Of a DNA stretch of 46,819 bases, positions 24,689 through 34,062 are shown piece after piece. The stretch spans positions 1 through 46,819 of the forward strand of contig JABGQS010000020.1 of the NCBI GenBank assembly GCA_018648645.1. The letters are read 5' to 3'. The notes under the pieces are model-generated. The model saw nothing but the letters and a program-made list of their open reading frames with translations. It was not told the origin of the DNA and did no database searches. The position numbers were made by a program, and so were the translations under genes. Source of the DNA: Clostridia bacterium. GTDB taxonomy: Bacteria; Bacillota; Clostridia; Christensenellales; SZUA-584. Numbering within the stretch: the first letter of the stretch is position 1; every line of letters starts with the position of its first letter.

Positions 24689-27600
24689 ATGCAGATTGGC
24701 AGGCATGTCGCAAGCTTACCTGAGTTTGCGAAGCTTAGAGAAAATGTGCGGGCAGGGAAGACTCCTTGCTCGATTTTTGGCGTTGCGCAAAGTTTGAAAC
24801 CGCACTTTGCGGCGAGCTTGGCAGAGCAGATAAGCAGGCCCGTGATTGTGGTGTGCGCTTCGTCCGAGCGCGCAGAAGGCTATGCGGCGGCGAGCGGCGA
24901 TGCGGTGTATATTCCAAAGCGGGCGTTGCAGCTGAGAGCCAGCATTGCGCGAAGCAGAGAAGCCGAGTTTGTGCGTATCAGCGCAATAAGCAAACTTTTG
25001 TCGGGGCGGGCGAGCGTGGCGTTTTTGTGCGAAGAGGCGCTAAGTGCGCGACTGGTGCCAAACAGCGATTTTTTGCAAGCAAGCAGACACATAAGAAAAG
25101 ACGATGTGATTGACCCCGAAGCGCTTTTGCGCAGCTTGGTGCTTGGCGGATATGAGCGCGTGAGCAGCGTGGAGACGCAGGGGCAGGCGGCGCGGCGCGG
25201 TGAGGTGGTCGATGTGTTTTGTCCGGGCAAAGCAGCGCCGTACAGAATAGATTTTTTTGACGATATTGTCGAGAGTATTCACGAGTTTGACCCGAACACG
25301 CAAAGGCGAAGCAAAAGCGCGGCGGACGAGGCAGAGCTGCTGCCCGCTATCGAGATGGTGCTTGGTGACGACACTGCAAAAAAATGCGCGGATTACTTTG
25401 ATGTCAGCAGACCCGCCGATAGTGCGCTTGCTGTGCGGTTTGAGGAATATGCCAAAAGCGTGAGGAATGACAGGTTCTTTGAGGATATAGACAACTTTGC
25501 TTTTGCGTTTTGTGAAGATAGTTTGATTGAGTATTTGGATGAGCCGATTGTGTTGTTTGACGATTATAAGCACGTCAAAAATACGGCGGATGAGAGGGTT
25601 GCAGATTTTGATACAAAGCTGTACGAGCTGATCGGCAACCGCGAGGCGGTGGCAGACCAGAAAAACTTGTACATGCCGATGGAGGAGTTGCTCAGAAGAG
25701 CCAAGCTGTCTGATGTGTTGGATTACTGTGGAATCAGCAAATCAAAAGAGGTTGGTGCAAAGAGCGAAGTAAATGTGCACTCGAAAAACGCGTTGTCGTA
25801 CAACAAGCACATGGAGCTGTTAAAAGAGGATATAGAAACGCGTACAAGCAACGGGTGGAGCGTGTATTTGATGTGCGGGAGCGCGGAAAAAGCGGACAAG
25901 CTTTCTGCGGTGCTGAGTGACGGAGAACTTAGCGTGCCGCGCATGGAGAGCGACCTAGGCCGCGGGCAGGCGGGTACGTACGCAAGCAGGCTGCTTTCCG
26001 GGTTTGAACTGACGACACACAAGACTTATTTCCTGGGTGAAAACGAAATATACGGATTCGCGAAAAAGCGTAAGCGTGCGCCGGTGCGAAAGCCGCTGGA
26101 TATATTCACCGATTTGAAAACGGGCGATATGATTGTGCACGATGTGCACGGCAAGGGGCGTTTCCTGGGGCTGACGACGCGGTCGGTGCAGGGGATAAGC
26201 CGCGATTATATGGAGCTGGAGTACAGGGGCGGCGACAAGCTGTTTATACCGACCGACCAAATTGACCGTGTGCAAAAGTATATGGGCGGCAAAGACACAG
26301 AGCGGCTGAGCAAGCTCGGTGGCAAAGAGTGGGGCGCGGCAAAAGCGCGTGTCAAAAAAGCGGTTAAAGAGCTTGCCGAGGATTTGGTCGCGATATACAG
26401 CGAGCGGATTGGCAAAAAGGGCTATGAGTACAGCGAGGACACGATTTGGCAGCGACAGTTTGAGGATACGTTCCCGTATGAGGAGACGGACGGGCAGCTA
26501 AAGAGCATTGAAGAGATTAAGGCGGACATGCAGCAAGGCAAGGTGATGGACAGGCTGCTGCTTGGAGACGTTGGCTATGGCAAGACGGAAGTCGCGATGC
26601 GCGCGTGTTTCAAGGCGGTGATGGAAGGGCGGCAATGCGCGGTTCTTGTGCCGACAACGCTGCTGGCGCGGCAGCATTATCACAGCTTTTTGGAGCGGTT
26701 CAGCGATTTTGCGATTGAGATAGAGAGCATGAGCAGGTTTGTTTCGCCAAAGGAGCAAAAACGCGTGATTGCGGGGCTGAAAGCAGGGACGGTGGATGTA
26801 GTTATCGGCACGCACAGGCTGCTGAGCAAAGATATTGTGTATAAGGATTTAGGATTGCTCATCATCGACGAGGAGCAGCGGTTTGGTGTTTCGCACAAAG
26901 AGCGAATAAAAGACATCAAGCGAAGTGTGGATGTGCTGACGCTGTCCGCAACGCCGATACCGAGGACGCTGCAAATGTCGCTGACGGGCATTCGCGACAT
27001 GAGCATGATTGACACGCCGCCCGAGGACAGGAAGCCGCCAGAGAGCTATGTGATGGAGTATTCCGGGCAACTTTTGCACGACGCGGTCAGCAAAGAGATG
27101 GAGCGCGGCGGTCAGACGTATTTTGTGTGCAGGCAAATTGGGCAGATGGACAAACTGGCGGGCGATCTGCGAAGGCACGTGCCCGAGGCGAGGGTTGCGA
27201 TGGCACACGGACGGCTGGGCGAAACACAGATTGAGAACGTGATGGAGGATTTTCTTGCGGGCGAGTACGACGTGCTGCTTTGCACCACCATCATCGAGTC
27301 GGGCATTGACATCCCGAACGTGAACACGGTCGTGATATACGAAGCGCAAATGTTTGGGCTGGCTCAGCTTTATCAAATAAAGGGCAGGGTAGGTCGCGCG
27401 ACAAAAAACTCGTATGCGTATCTTACATATATAAAAGGCACGAGGATGACGCCGGACGCAGAAAAGCGGCTTCAGACGATTGCCGAGTTCACTGAGTTTG
27501 GCGCCGGGTTTAAAATAGCCATGCGCGACCTTGAAATACGCGGTGCGGGCAACTTGCTGGGGCCGGAGCAGTCTGGGCAGATGGCGAGCGTTGGGTATGA

Positions 27601-28120
27601 CATGTATTGCCGAATGATGCGCGAGGCTGTGGCGCAGGTGCGAGGCAAACCGCAGGAGGAAATCAAAGCTGCTTCGATCGAAATAAAAATAAGCGCTCAT
27701 GTACCGCCAAGCTATATAGACGATGAGATACAGCGCATTGAAGTGTATAAGAAAATTGCTGCGGTGGACGGAACCGCCAGCGCAAAACAAGTGCGCGAAG
27801 AAATTATCGACAGGTATGGCAAGCTGCCTAAAACGGTGGAGAATTTATTGCTGATCGCAATTGTTAAGCATTTTGCGGGTAGAGCAGGGATTGCCTCGGC
27901 TACGCGAAACGGGCGAGTTTTTACGCTGAAGTATGACGACAAGACGAGAGTGGATGTAAACAATTTGCTTGCTACCCTTGGCAAACACGGCAAGCATGCG
28001 CAGCTAAAAGCGTCAGTACCGCCATATATACTGTTAAAAACACAGAAAAACCCAATGGAAGAGCTGCTTTCTTTCTTAAAAGAGATAAGCCGTTGCATAA
28101 CGCGCGAACATCAAGTATAA
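24689..28120 (+). CDS. mfd: Transcription-repair coupling factor Mfd
   Basis: The 1143-residue translocase pushes stalled RNA polymerase off DNA and recruits nucleotide-excision repair. The UvrB-like N-terminal module covers about 1-350. The CarD-like RNA-polymerase interaction domain lies near 470-540 (TGDMIVHDVHGKGRFLG, then FIPTDQIDRVQKYMG). Helicase motifs follow: Walker A GDVGYGKTE near 627-635, DEEQRFG near 727, SATPIPRT near 753, and motif VI QIKGRVGRA near 895. A C-terminal D7 domain contains VPPSYIDDEIQRIEVYKKI. Length and order are normal. The ribosome site is weak (AAGG), suggesting coupling with pth. Confidence 0.96.
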   Translation: MQIGRHVASLPEFAKLRENVRAGKTPCSIFGVAQSLKPHFAASLAEQISRPVIVVCASSERAEGYAAASGDAVYIPKRALQLRASIARSREAEFVRISAISKLLSGRASVAFLCEEALSARLVPNSDFLQASRHIRKDDVIDPEALLRSLVLGGYERVSSVETQGQAARRGEVVDVFCPGKAAPYRIDFFDDIVESIHEFDPNTQRRSKSAADEAELLPAIEMVLGDDTAKKCADYFDVSRPADSALAVRFEEYAKSVRNDRFFEDIDNFAFAFCEDSLIEYLDEPIVLFDDYKHVKNTADERVADFDTKLYELIGNREAVADQKNLYMPMEELLRRAKLSDVLDYCGISKSKEVGAKSEVNVHSKNALSYNKHMELLKEDIETRTSNGWSVYLMCGSAEKADKLSAVLSDGELSVPRMESDLGRGQAGTYASRLLSGFELTTHKTYFLGENEIYGFAKKRKRAPVRKPLDIFTDLKTGDMIVHDVHGKGRFLGLTTRSVQGISRDYMELEYRGGDKLFIPTDQIDRVQKYMGGKDTERLSKLGGKEWGAAKARVKKAVKELAEDLVAIYSERIGKKGYEYSEDTIWQRQFEDTFPYEETDGQLKSIEEIKADMQQGKVMDRLLLGDVGYGKTEVAMRACFKAVMEGRQCAVLVPTTLLARQHYHSFLERFSDFAIEIESMSRFVSPKEQKRVIAGLKAGTVDVVIGTHRLLSKDIVYKDLGLLIIDEEQRFGVSHKERIKDIKRSVDVLTLSATPIPRTLQMSLTGIRDMSMIDTPPEDRKPPESYVMEYSGQLLHDAVSKEMERGGQTYFVCRQIGQMDKLAGDLRRHVPEARVAMAHGRLGETQIENVMEDFLAGEYDVLLCTTIIESGIDIPNVNTVVIYEAQMFGLAQLYQIKGRVGRATKNSYAYLTYIKGTRMTPDAEKRLQTIAEFTEFGAGFKIAMRDLEIRGAGNLLGPEQSGQMASVGYDMYCRMMREAVAQVRGKPQEEIKAASIEIKISAHVPPSYIDDEIQRIEVYKKIAAVDGTASAKQVREEIIDRYGKLPKTVENLLLIAIVKHFAGRAGIASATRNGRVFTLKYDDKTRVDVNNLLATLGKHGKHAQLKASVPPYILLKTQKNPMEELLSFLKEISRCITREHQV

Positions 28121-28155
28121 TGATATACCGAAACGAAGATATTTAGGAGGAAGAC

Positions 28156-29475
28156 ATGAGAAAAATAAAAGTTGTGGCTTTATTGCTCGCACTCGTGATG
28201 CTGCTTGCCGGTTGTTCACTGGTTAGCCCGGATGAAGAGAGAATTGCGATGCAGGTGGTTGCCACAGTAAATGGTACGCAGATATATAACTATGAAGTCA
28301 GCGAAGAGGATGTTGCGGCTTCTGTGCAGCAGACTTTGTATTATTCCGGTATGAGCGAAAATGATTTAACCCCGGAGCAGCTGGAAGAGACGTATAATGA
28401 CCACAGAACCTTTTTGCTTGAGCAACTCGTGAACGATGAAGTGATGCTGCAAAAAGCGGCAGAGCTTGGATTCGTTTTAACCGAGGATGAGAAAGCGGAA
28501 ATAATGGTAATTGCGATAGACTATTTTGATAGTGTTAGAGAAAGCATTGTTGCTCAAATTAAAGCTGAGAATGCTGAAGCTGCAGGTGAAGATGATTCTG
28601 ATATTCTTGTGTATGAACCCGGCGATGATATTGATGCTTTGCTGGAAGAGCAAACCACAACCGATCCGGCAGTTTTGGCAGAAGCAGAGGCAAGGCTGCA
28701 AGCGCTTCTTGAGGAAAGCAGACTTTCGATAGACATATATTTTGATTACTTGTGTGAGCAAGAGCTCATTTCAAAAGTTAGGGATTATATGACAGGACAG
28801 GCGGAAGTAACAGATCAGGATGCGCAGACGTGGTATGACCAAACGCTGGCGATTCAGCAAGAAGAGATGGATGCAGAGCCGGGCGTTTTTGAAAGCTTGG
28901 TGTATTCGAAAAAAATATATACGTATGTTCCCGGGCGTATTGTTGCGGTGCGCGAAGTGATACTTGCTTTCGATGAAGTGCAATCAAGCGATGTGCAGGC
29001 GCTGTATACTGTGGACGATATGGATGCGTATGATGATATGATTGATTTGATATTGACGTCATCCGGCGATCATCTTACTATGGCGGCCGATATAAAGGCG
29101 CGCATGCAAGCGGGCGAGACAATTGAAGATATTGTTACCGAGCTGTCCGTAGATGCTGCATATATCGCCGAACCAAACACGGAAAAAGGTTATTTGATAG
29201 ATAGCAGAACACTCGCGTATTCTGCGGAATTTGTTGAAGCTGCGCTGGGGCTGCAAAGCATTGGCGACGTAAGCGAGGTTGTTGTAGATTACAAAGGCGT
29301 GCACGTTTTGCAGCTGATCAAAGTGTATGAGTCGGGCGTTGTTTCCTTTGACGATTTGAAGGACAGCATTTTGACAGCGTTGCTGCCGAGCGCAGAGCAG
29401 GACATGTATCAACAGATGCTTGAGACTTGGGTAGAAGAAGCGGACGTGAAATATTTCTATAACAGATTAGGATAA
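28156..29475 (+). CDS. PrsA/SurA-like foldase lipoprotein
   Basis: The 439-residue lipoprotein has lipobox LAGC with Cys at 20. The SurA-type N-terminal domain begins VVATVNGTQIYNYEVSEED. It is extended by a helical, acidic insertion (about 115-190, rich in Glu/Asp and Ala). A parvulin-like PPIase segment lies at about 300-405, in which AGETIEDIVTELSVD, TEKGYLI and VVDYKGVHVLQLIKV match the family's strand-helix order. Such proteins help exported proteins fold on the outside of the membrane. AGGAGG precedes the ATG. It is 35 bases after mfd and ends the operon before the tRNA. Confidence 0.8.
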   Translation: MRKIKVVALLLALVMLLAGCSLVSPDEERIAMQVVATVNGTQIYNYEVSEEDVAASVQQTLYYSGMSENDLTPEQLEETYNDHRTFLLEQLVNDEVMLQKAAELGFVLTEDEKAEIMVIAIDYFDSVRESIVAQIKAENAEAAGEDDSDILVYEPGDDIDALLEEQTTTDPAVLAEAEARLQALLEESRLSIDIYFDYLCEQELISKVRDYMTGQAEVTDQDAQTWYDQTLAIQQEEMDAEPGVFESLVYSKKIYTYVPGRIVAVREVILAFDEVQSSDVQALYTVDDMDAYDDMIDLILTSSGDHLTMAADIKARMQAGETIEDIVTELSVDAAYIAEPNTEKGYLIDSRTLAYSAEFVEAALGLQSIGDVSEVVVDYKGVHVLQLIKVYESGVVSFDDLKDSILTALLPSAEQDMYQQMLETWVEEADVKYFYNRLG

Positions 29476-29540
29476 CCGTACTGTACAAAAATATGCGATG
29501 TGTGCGCTGATTCGCGTTGGTGCACACACCGCTATTATAT

Positions 29541-29631
29541 GGAGAAGTATCGAAGAGGTCATAACGGGGCGCACTCGAAATGCGTTTGTCGGGCAACCGG
29601 CACGTGGGTTCGAATCCCACCTTCTCCGCCA
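29541..29631 (+). tRNA. tRNA-Ser (anticodon CGA)
   Basis: GGAGAAG pairs with CTTCTCC as the acceptor stem; discriminator G and an encoded CCA follow. The anticodon loop CTCGAAA gives CGA, reading UCG. There is a long variable arm (about TTGTCGGGCAACCGGCAC) as expected for serine, and a T-arm GTGGGTTCGAATCCCAC. A terminator follows at once. Confidence 0.95.
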
Positions 29632-29658
29632 AAAAGCCCTTAAAATAGGGCTTTTTTG
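29632..29658 (+). terminator. Rho-independent terminator after tRNA-Ser
   Basis: AAAAGCCCT and AGGGCTTTT pair around TAAAAT and are followed by more Ts. Confidence 0.85.
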
Positions 29659-29676
29659 ATACAATTGTTCAGTTTT

Positions 29677-29801
29677 TACCCTTTAGACATTTCGCCATAT
29701 AGGTATTCAATTATTCTTGATATTAAAAAGCCCTGTAATCAAAGGCTTTATAGCACTAGTTACTATGCAATTATGCTACTTTATATGCATGCTTTAGGGT
29801 A
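29677..29801 (+). repeat. Left copy of a ~126-bp direct repeat flanking the ABC operon
   Basis: It starts TACCCTTTAGACA and ends TGCTTTAGGGTA, so its outer ends are inverted (TACCCT/AGGGTA). A second copy in the same direction is at 36519-36644. The best-conserved blocks are the first 40 bases and the last 50 (ACTAGTTACTA...ATGCTTTAGGGT). It lies 18 bases beyond the tRNA-Ser terminator. It could be the left attachment remnant of an island, or one copy of a small mobile repeat. Confidence 0.6.
29727..29749 (-). terminator. Possible terminator of the ABC operon
   Basis: On the minus strand AAAGCC and GGCTTT pair around an 11-base loop, followed by TT. It lies within the left repeat, about 175 bases past the last ABC gene. 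Confidence 0.35.
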
Positions 29802-29924
29802 CAACTCCCTTTTCCATTAAAATGTAAAAATTCTTTTCTGGATTCATTCTTTTGGTATGGAATTGCAGTGATCGAGCTTATGTCTGCATAGTTGATAAAC
29901 TATAATCGCATTCTGTTGTTTCTC

Positions 29925-30713
29925 CTAATCGCCAAGACCCAGTTCAGCCGCTATTAATTCTCTTGTATGGTTATGTTTTGGGCGTTTTAATACTTGTTCC
30001 GTGTCTCCCTTCTCAATAATTTCACCTCGATACATGACAGCAATGCGTTCGCAAAGGAAGCGGACAACCTTAATATCGTGGGAAATAAACAAGTATGTCA
30101 ATTTCAGCTCCTTCTTTAGTTTAATAAGCAGATTGAGGATTTGACACTGAACAGAAACATCCAGGGCAGACATCGGTTCATCACACACGATAATCTTCGG
30201 TCTGGTCGCTATTGCCCTGGCAATAATAATTCTTTGATTTTGTCCACCGCTCAATTGACCCGGGAATTTCAAACGCTCTGATGATGCGATCCCCACCATG
30301 TTCAGCAGCTTGGTTACTTCCCTGTTCTCCTCACTTATGCTAACAATTTTATGGATTCTCAATGGCTCGCGCAGCAGCTCCTCCACAGTCATTTTATTGT
30401 CCAAAACAGCGCTGCTGTGTTGAAATATAATCTGAATGTCCTTTCTCAGTTTGCGCATGCTTTGCTCATCCAGTTCAGTCAATTCCATACCAAAAAACTT
30501 TATACTGCCCTCATCCGGCTCAACCAATCTCAAAATCATGTTTGCTGTTGTGGTTTTCCCGCATCCGCTCTCACCGATAAGCCCTAAAGATTCTTTGGGG
30601 TATACACCAAAGGAAATATTTTTGACAGCGTCAATTCTACTTTTGGTGTATATATTCCTTCTGACGATAAACTGCTTTGATAAGTTATTTATCTCTAGAA
30701 TCTTTTTACTCAT
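29925..30713 (-). CDS. Oligopeptide-type ABC transporter ATPase (OppF/DppF-like)
   Basis: The 262-residue ATPase has Walker A GLIGESGCGKTTT, the Q-loop region IIFQHSSAVLDN, signature LSGGQNQRI, Walker B IIVCDEP with MSALD, and the H-loop LFISHDIKV. The Opp/Dpp family usually has LSGGQRQR; both ATPases here have LSGGQNQR. The C-terminus is short and ends soon after the peptide-type HNHTRELI. It is the last gene of a four-gene minus-strand operon and should pair with the ATPase at 30764 to power the two fused permeases. Confidence 0.9.
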   Translation of the reverse strand: MSKKILEINNLSKQFIVRRNIYTKSRIDAVKNISFGVYPKESLGLIGESGCGKTTTANMILRLVEPDEGSIKFFGMELTELDEQSMRKLRKDIQIIFQHSSAVLDNKMTVEELLREPLRIHKIVSISEENREVTKLLNMVGIASSERLKFPGQLSGGQNQRIIIARAIATRPKIIVCDEPMSALDVSVQCQILNLLIKLKKELKLTYLFISHDIKVVRFLCERIAVMYRGEIIEKGDTEQVLKRPKHNHTRELIAAELGLGD

Positions 30714-30763
30714 ACACTACCTTCCCAAAAAAATGTATTTGCTTCAACACATAGAAAACTGCG

Positions 30764-31741
30764 TCAAGTATAAATAATGTGATTTGTGCATCTCACTTTC
30801 CTATCGCCCATCACCACTACCTCTGGTATCCGCTTTGCGCACAAATCCAATTTGAATTTGCACCTGTTAATAAACGGACATTCGTCTTCGAATTCATACG
30901 GTGTAGGCGGCATGCCTTCTAGTGAGTACAGTGTCTCTTCGTGATTATCAAGCGAACTCGCGCATTTGATTAGCTCCATAGTGTACGGGTGCAAAGGCGA
31001 ATCTAGGATTTCATTCATCGGTCCTTCTTCGACCGACAGCCCGCCGTACATAACGACAATCCTGTCGCAAAGATACTTCGCGATGTCAAAATCATGCGTG
31101 ATGAAAACAATGGACATCTGATATTTCGTATTGATCTGCAAAAGCAAATCGAGTATCCTTTTTCGTATTGACGCATCAATCGAGCTCGTGGGCTCGTCTG
31201 CAATAAGCAGTTCCGGTTTGCAAATAATGCTTTGGGCTATCATAATCCTTTGATTCTGACCTCCGCTCAGCTGCGCGGGATACATTTCGTAGATTGTCTC
31301 TACGTTATCCAGCCCAACCTCCTTTAACACACTCGCTATTTTTTCTTTAGAAAACGGCAGCTTATGCGCTTTTAGCGTGCCTGCAAGCTGCCTGCCAACT
31401 CGTTTGAACGGATGCAATGCCGAAGCAGGGTTTTGAAATATGTAAGAAATCTTTTTTCCTCTTACTTCAATGAGCTGTTTCTCCTTGAGCTTGGCAAGGT
31501 CTATGTTTTCGAATCGCACTTCACCTGCGTCAATATGACCGTCAGCACTATCGAACAGCTTTACAATCGCGCTCGTGGAGATCGTCTTTCCGCTTCCGGA
31601 CTCGCCAAGAACCCCAACGATTTCGCCCTTCTTTAAACTCAAATCAAATCCGCGTATAATCTGCACGCTTTCGTTTTCGTTTATATACGACACCTTTAAG
31701 TTTTTTACTTCCAACATTTTTTTTGTCATACTCTTTGCCAT
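30764..31741 (-). CDS. Oligopeptide-type ABC transporter ATPase (OppD/DppD-like)
   Basis: The roughly 325-residue ATPase has Walker A GVLGESGSGKTIS, signature LSGGQNQRI, Walker B LLIADEPTSSID and H-loop VFITHDFDIA. Its C-terminal extension carries the Cys motif of Opp/Dpp ATPases (CPFINRCKFKLDLC, then a fourth Cys in VRCTNH). ATG 31741 is preferred (AAAGG 8 bases upstream). GTG 31768, with AAGGA upstream, would add nine residues. It lies 50 bases before the second ATPase gene and 59 bases after the second permease gene. Confidence 0.9.
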   Translation of the reverse strand: MAKSMTKKMLEVKNLKVSYINENESVQIIRGFDLSLKKGEIVGVLGESGSGKTISTSAIVKLFDSADGHIDAGEVRFENIDLAKLKEKQLIEVRGKKISYIFQNPASALHPFKRVGRQLAGTLKAHKLPFSKEKIASVLKEVGLDNVETIYEMYPAQLSGGQNQRIMIAQSIICKPELLIADEPTSSIDASIRKRILDLLLQINTKYQMSIVFITHDFDIAKYLCDRIVVMYGGLSVEEGPMNEILDSPLHPYTMELIKCASSLDNHEETLYSLEGMPPTPYEFEDECPFINRCKFKLDLCAKRIPEVVVMGDRKVRCTNHIIYT

Positions 31742-31800
31742 ATGCAAGCCTTTGCAGATGGTCGCCACCTCGTTTCCTTACGCTTTTGCCAACTCACGGC

Positions 31801-34062
31801 TTAATAATCAATTTCGTTAATTACTTTGAACAAAATACTCCCGATTTCATAAATACTGTGCTTGCCTTCGCCTTGCTCACCGGAGCCGATAATAATCGAT
31901 GCGATACCTCTGGTCCAAAACATCGCATTGTCCGCGTCACTGGCTACGTAGTAATGCTCGTTTTCAATCTCGATTGTTTCAAGCCCTTCGTAGAGTATCC
32001 CACGCTGGTTCAGCCCCTTCTCAAACTGATGCGCGATGCTCCATGCGTATTGGCGGGTTATCGGTGCCTGCACAGCGCTGAACACAATTTGGTCAAACTG
32101 CGCTTTTTCCAGATCGGTAAGATCAAAGTATATTCTTACTTTAGCCGAACTGTACGGGAAATCTTCACTAATTGGGTATGTGCCGTTATATACCTCTTTT
32201 TGCGTACCATCCAAAAACATGAATATCAGAGCCTTGTTTTTATCGTATGATGCGCAGAGTACTTCCATCAAGTTAAGATTAAACTGCAGCACTTCGTTGC
32301 CGTCATCAATCAAGTAATTGTAGTTTAGCCCAATGAGTATTGCGTCGCTGTCCTGTGTCCAATTTTCGTTTTTATAGATACCGACTATATTAGTTCCCTC
32401 ATTTTTCATTGGCATAAGAGTCGCGGACAAATCGAGCTCAACCCGGCTGTTCTGTGCAAGCTCTACTGCGAGCTCGACACTAACCAGCACCACATAAAAA
32501 TCTTCACTCTGCTCGACAAACAGGTTGCTGACTTCTTCCCCATCGCGCGCGACTAGAATGAAGCCCTTTATGTTTACGCTGCTGCTAATGCTCTTAATTA
32601 TATATTCAATCGCAGCATCTTGGTAATGCTGTTTGTCTATTAAAACAAAGCTGTCAATATACTTGCTGTATCCTTCGCCGTTAAACAAATCGTCTTTGGT
32701 GGCGTCGTATACGATACCTGAAATCTCAGCAGCCCCGGACGAAATAAATGCGTAATCTTCGTTCAGTTTCAGCGAAACATCGCTTTTTGTGCTCATGCGG
32801 AAAGTGTGCTCAACAAGGACGCTTGACGCTTCAATCTCATAATTTATGAAATAGCTGTCTCCTTCTATCGGCGCCACATTGAGCTCTCGCATTTTGTCCG
32901 TTATGATAGTCGCAGTATTGCCGGACGCCGGAGTCCCGATTAAAACTTGCTCGTATTCCATATCGTAGCTGGCAACTTTATTCACTTTATACTTATTGAT
33001 GTTAATTAGATATGGAGGCAGTATCAACGATGCGATTAGCACTACGGTAACTGCAACCTTGACCTTTGACGATTTGCCAAAGTTTCTCCACATGCCGACA
33101 AAGTCGAATGTCAATATCTTTCGCATAGTCGGAATGATATTGGAATCCTTTTTTTGCATCACTTTTCTTAAACCTTCTCCAAACAGGTTGAACCCCAGAA
33201 CGCTGATAAAAAACGCGAGTGCCGGAAACAACACCGCCCACGGCGCAACCCCGAGCAGGCTTCTCGACGTGCTGAGCATGCTTGCCCATTCCGGTTCAAA
33301 ACTGATGTTAAAAAAGGTGACATTGCCAAAGTCCGTACTTGCGACGAATTGGAGATTACCTACGAACACACTAAAAATTCCGAGTTTCATTATCAAAGAA
33401 AGCGAGCGCGCAATCTCCATAAAATACAGCACAATTAATTCGGGTGCCAAATGTGGTATAACGTTCTCTACCGCTATTCTCGATCTCTTTTTGCCGATCG
33501 CAACTTCACTTTTTATAAAGGGCTGACGGTTAATTGCCTCAACCCTCTCCATGATCAGATGACCAAGCTTGGGCCAGCCAACGAAGGAAAGCACCACAAC
33601 GAATGAAATAATCGACCTTGCTCTGTCCATCTGTGCAAACATGTCAAATTTGAGTATTATAAAGCTGAAAATCACGGCGGGAATAGCAGAGAATACGATG
33701 TTGAGTTTTTTAATGATAAACTTGCTGACCTTGTGCCCAAACCCGGCGCTGATGGCGAGCGGCACCGCTATTGCGAAACTGCCAAGTGCAACAAGCAAAC
33801 CAAGCAGGACTGTCAATCTGGTTCCGAACAGAATATAACTGTATATATCTCTTCCCATGTCATCGCTGCCGAGTATAAACTCGCCGGAGGGCGCAAAGGG
33901 GGCTCTATCCACAATCAAGCTGCCCGTCTCGTCATACGAAAAGATCAAGCGCTGTAAATTGTATGGGCTTTTGTCGGTGAGCAGATTCGGAAAAAGCATC
34001 ACGATCAATATCAATATCAGTATTATACATCCGATTATCAGAGGCGTGTTTAATCTCTTCAT
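31801..34062 (-). CDS. DppC-like permease fused to a C-terminal M28-peptidase-like domain
   Basis: The 753-residue membrane protein starts like a DppC/OppC permease. One span is near 8-26. The signature LGSDDMGRDIYSYILFG comes at about 63-79, then five more spans and an EAA loop (SEVAIGKKRSRIAVENVIP) at about 185-205. The permease part ends near 310. A further span at about 342-362 is followed by some 390 residues outside. That part has the outline of an M28 aminopeptidase with inserted PA-type region (SDAILIGLNYNYLIDDGNEV near 570-590). The zinc motif AHxD reads LNYN, so peptidase activity is not expected. The start overlaps the previous gene by four bases. Such a fusion is not a standard ABC arrangement. 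Confidence 0.8.
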   Translation of the reverse strand: MKRLNTPLIIGCIILILILIVMLFPNLLTDKSPYNLQRLIFSYDETGSLIVDRAPFAPSGEFILGSDDMGRDIYSYILFGTRLTVLLGLLVALGSFAIAVPLAISAGFGHKVSKFIIKKLNIVFSAIPAVIFSFIILKFDMFAQMDRARSIISFVVVLSFVGWPKLGHLIMERVEAINRQPFIKSEVAIGKKRSRIAVENVIPHLAPELIVLYFMEIARSLSLIMKLGIFSVFVGNLQFVASTDFGNVTFFNISFEPEWASMLSTSRSLLGVAPWAVLFPALAFFISVLGFNLFGEGLRKVMQKKDSNIIPTMRKILTFDFVGMWRNFGKSSKVKVAVTVVLIASLILPPYLININKYKVNKVASYDMEYEQVLIGTPASGNTATIITDKMRELNVAPIEGDSYFINYEIEASSVLVEHTFRMSTKSDVSLKLNEDYAFISSGAAEISGIVYDATKDDLFNGEGYSKYIDSFVLIDKQHYQDAAIEYIIKSISSSVNIKGFILVARDGEEVSNLFVEQSEDFYVVLVSVELAVELAQNSRVELDLSATLMPMKNEGTNIVGIYKNENWTQDSDAILIGLNYNYLIDDGNEVLQFNLNLMEVLCASYDKNKALIFMFLDGTQKEVYNGTYPISEDFPYSSAKVRIYFDLTDLEKAQFDQIVFSAVQAPITRQYAWSIAHQFEKGLNQRGILYEGLETIEIENEHYYVASDADNAMFWTRGIASIIIGSGEQGEGKHSIYEIGSILFKVINEIDY

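Noticed and set aside
26849-27790. 313-codon minus-strand frame opposite mfd
   Set aside because: Mfd motifs are perfect on the plus strand; the minus frame is His/Arg rich and has no start signal.
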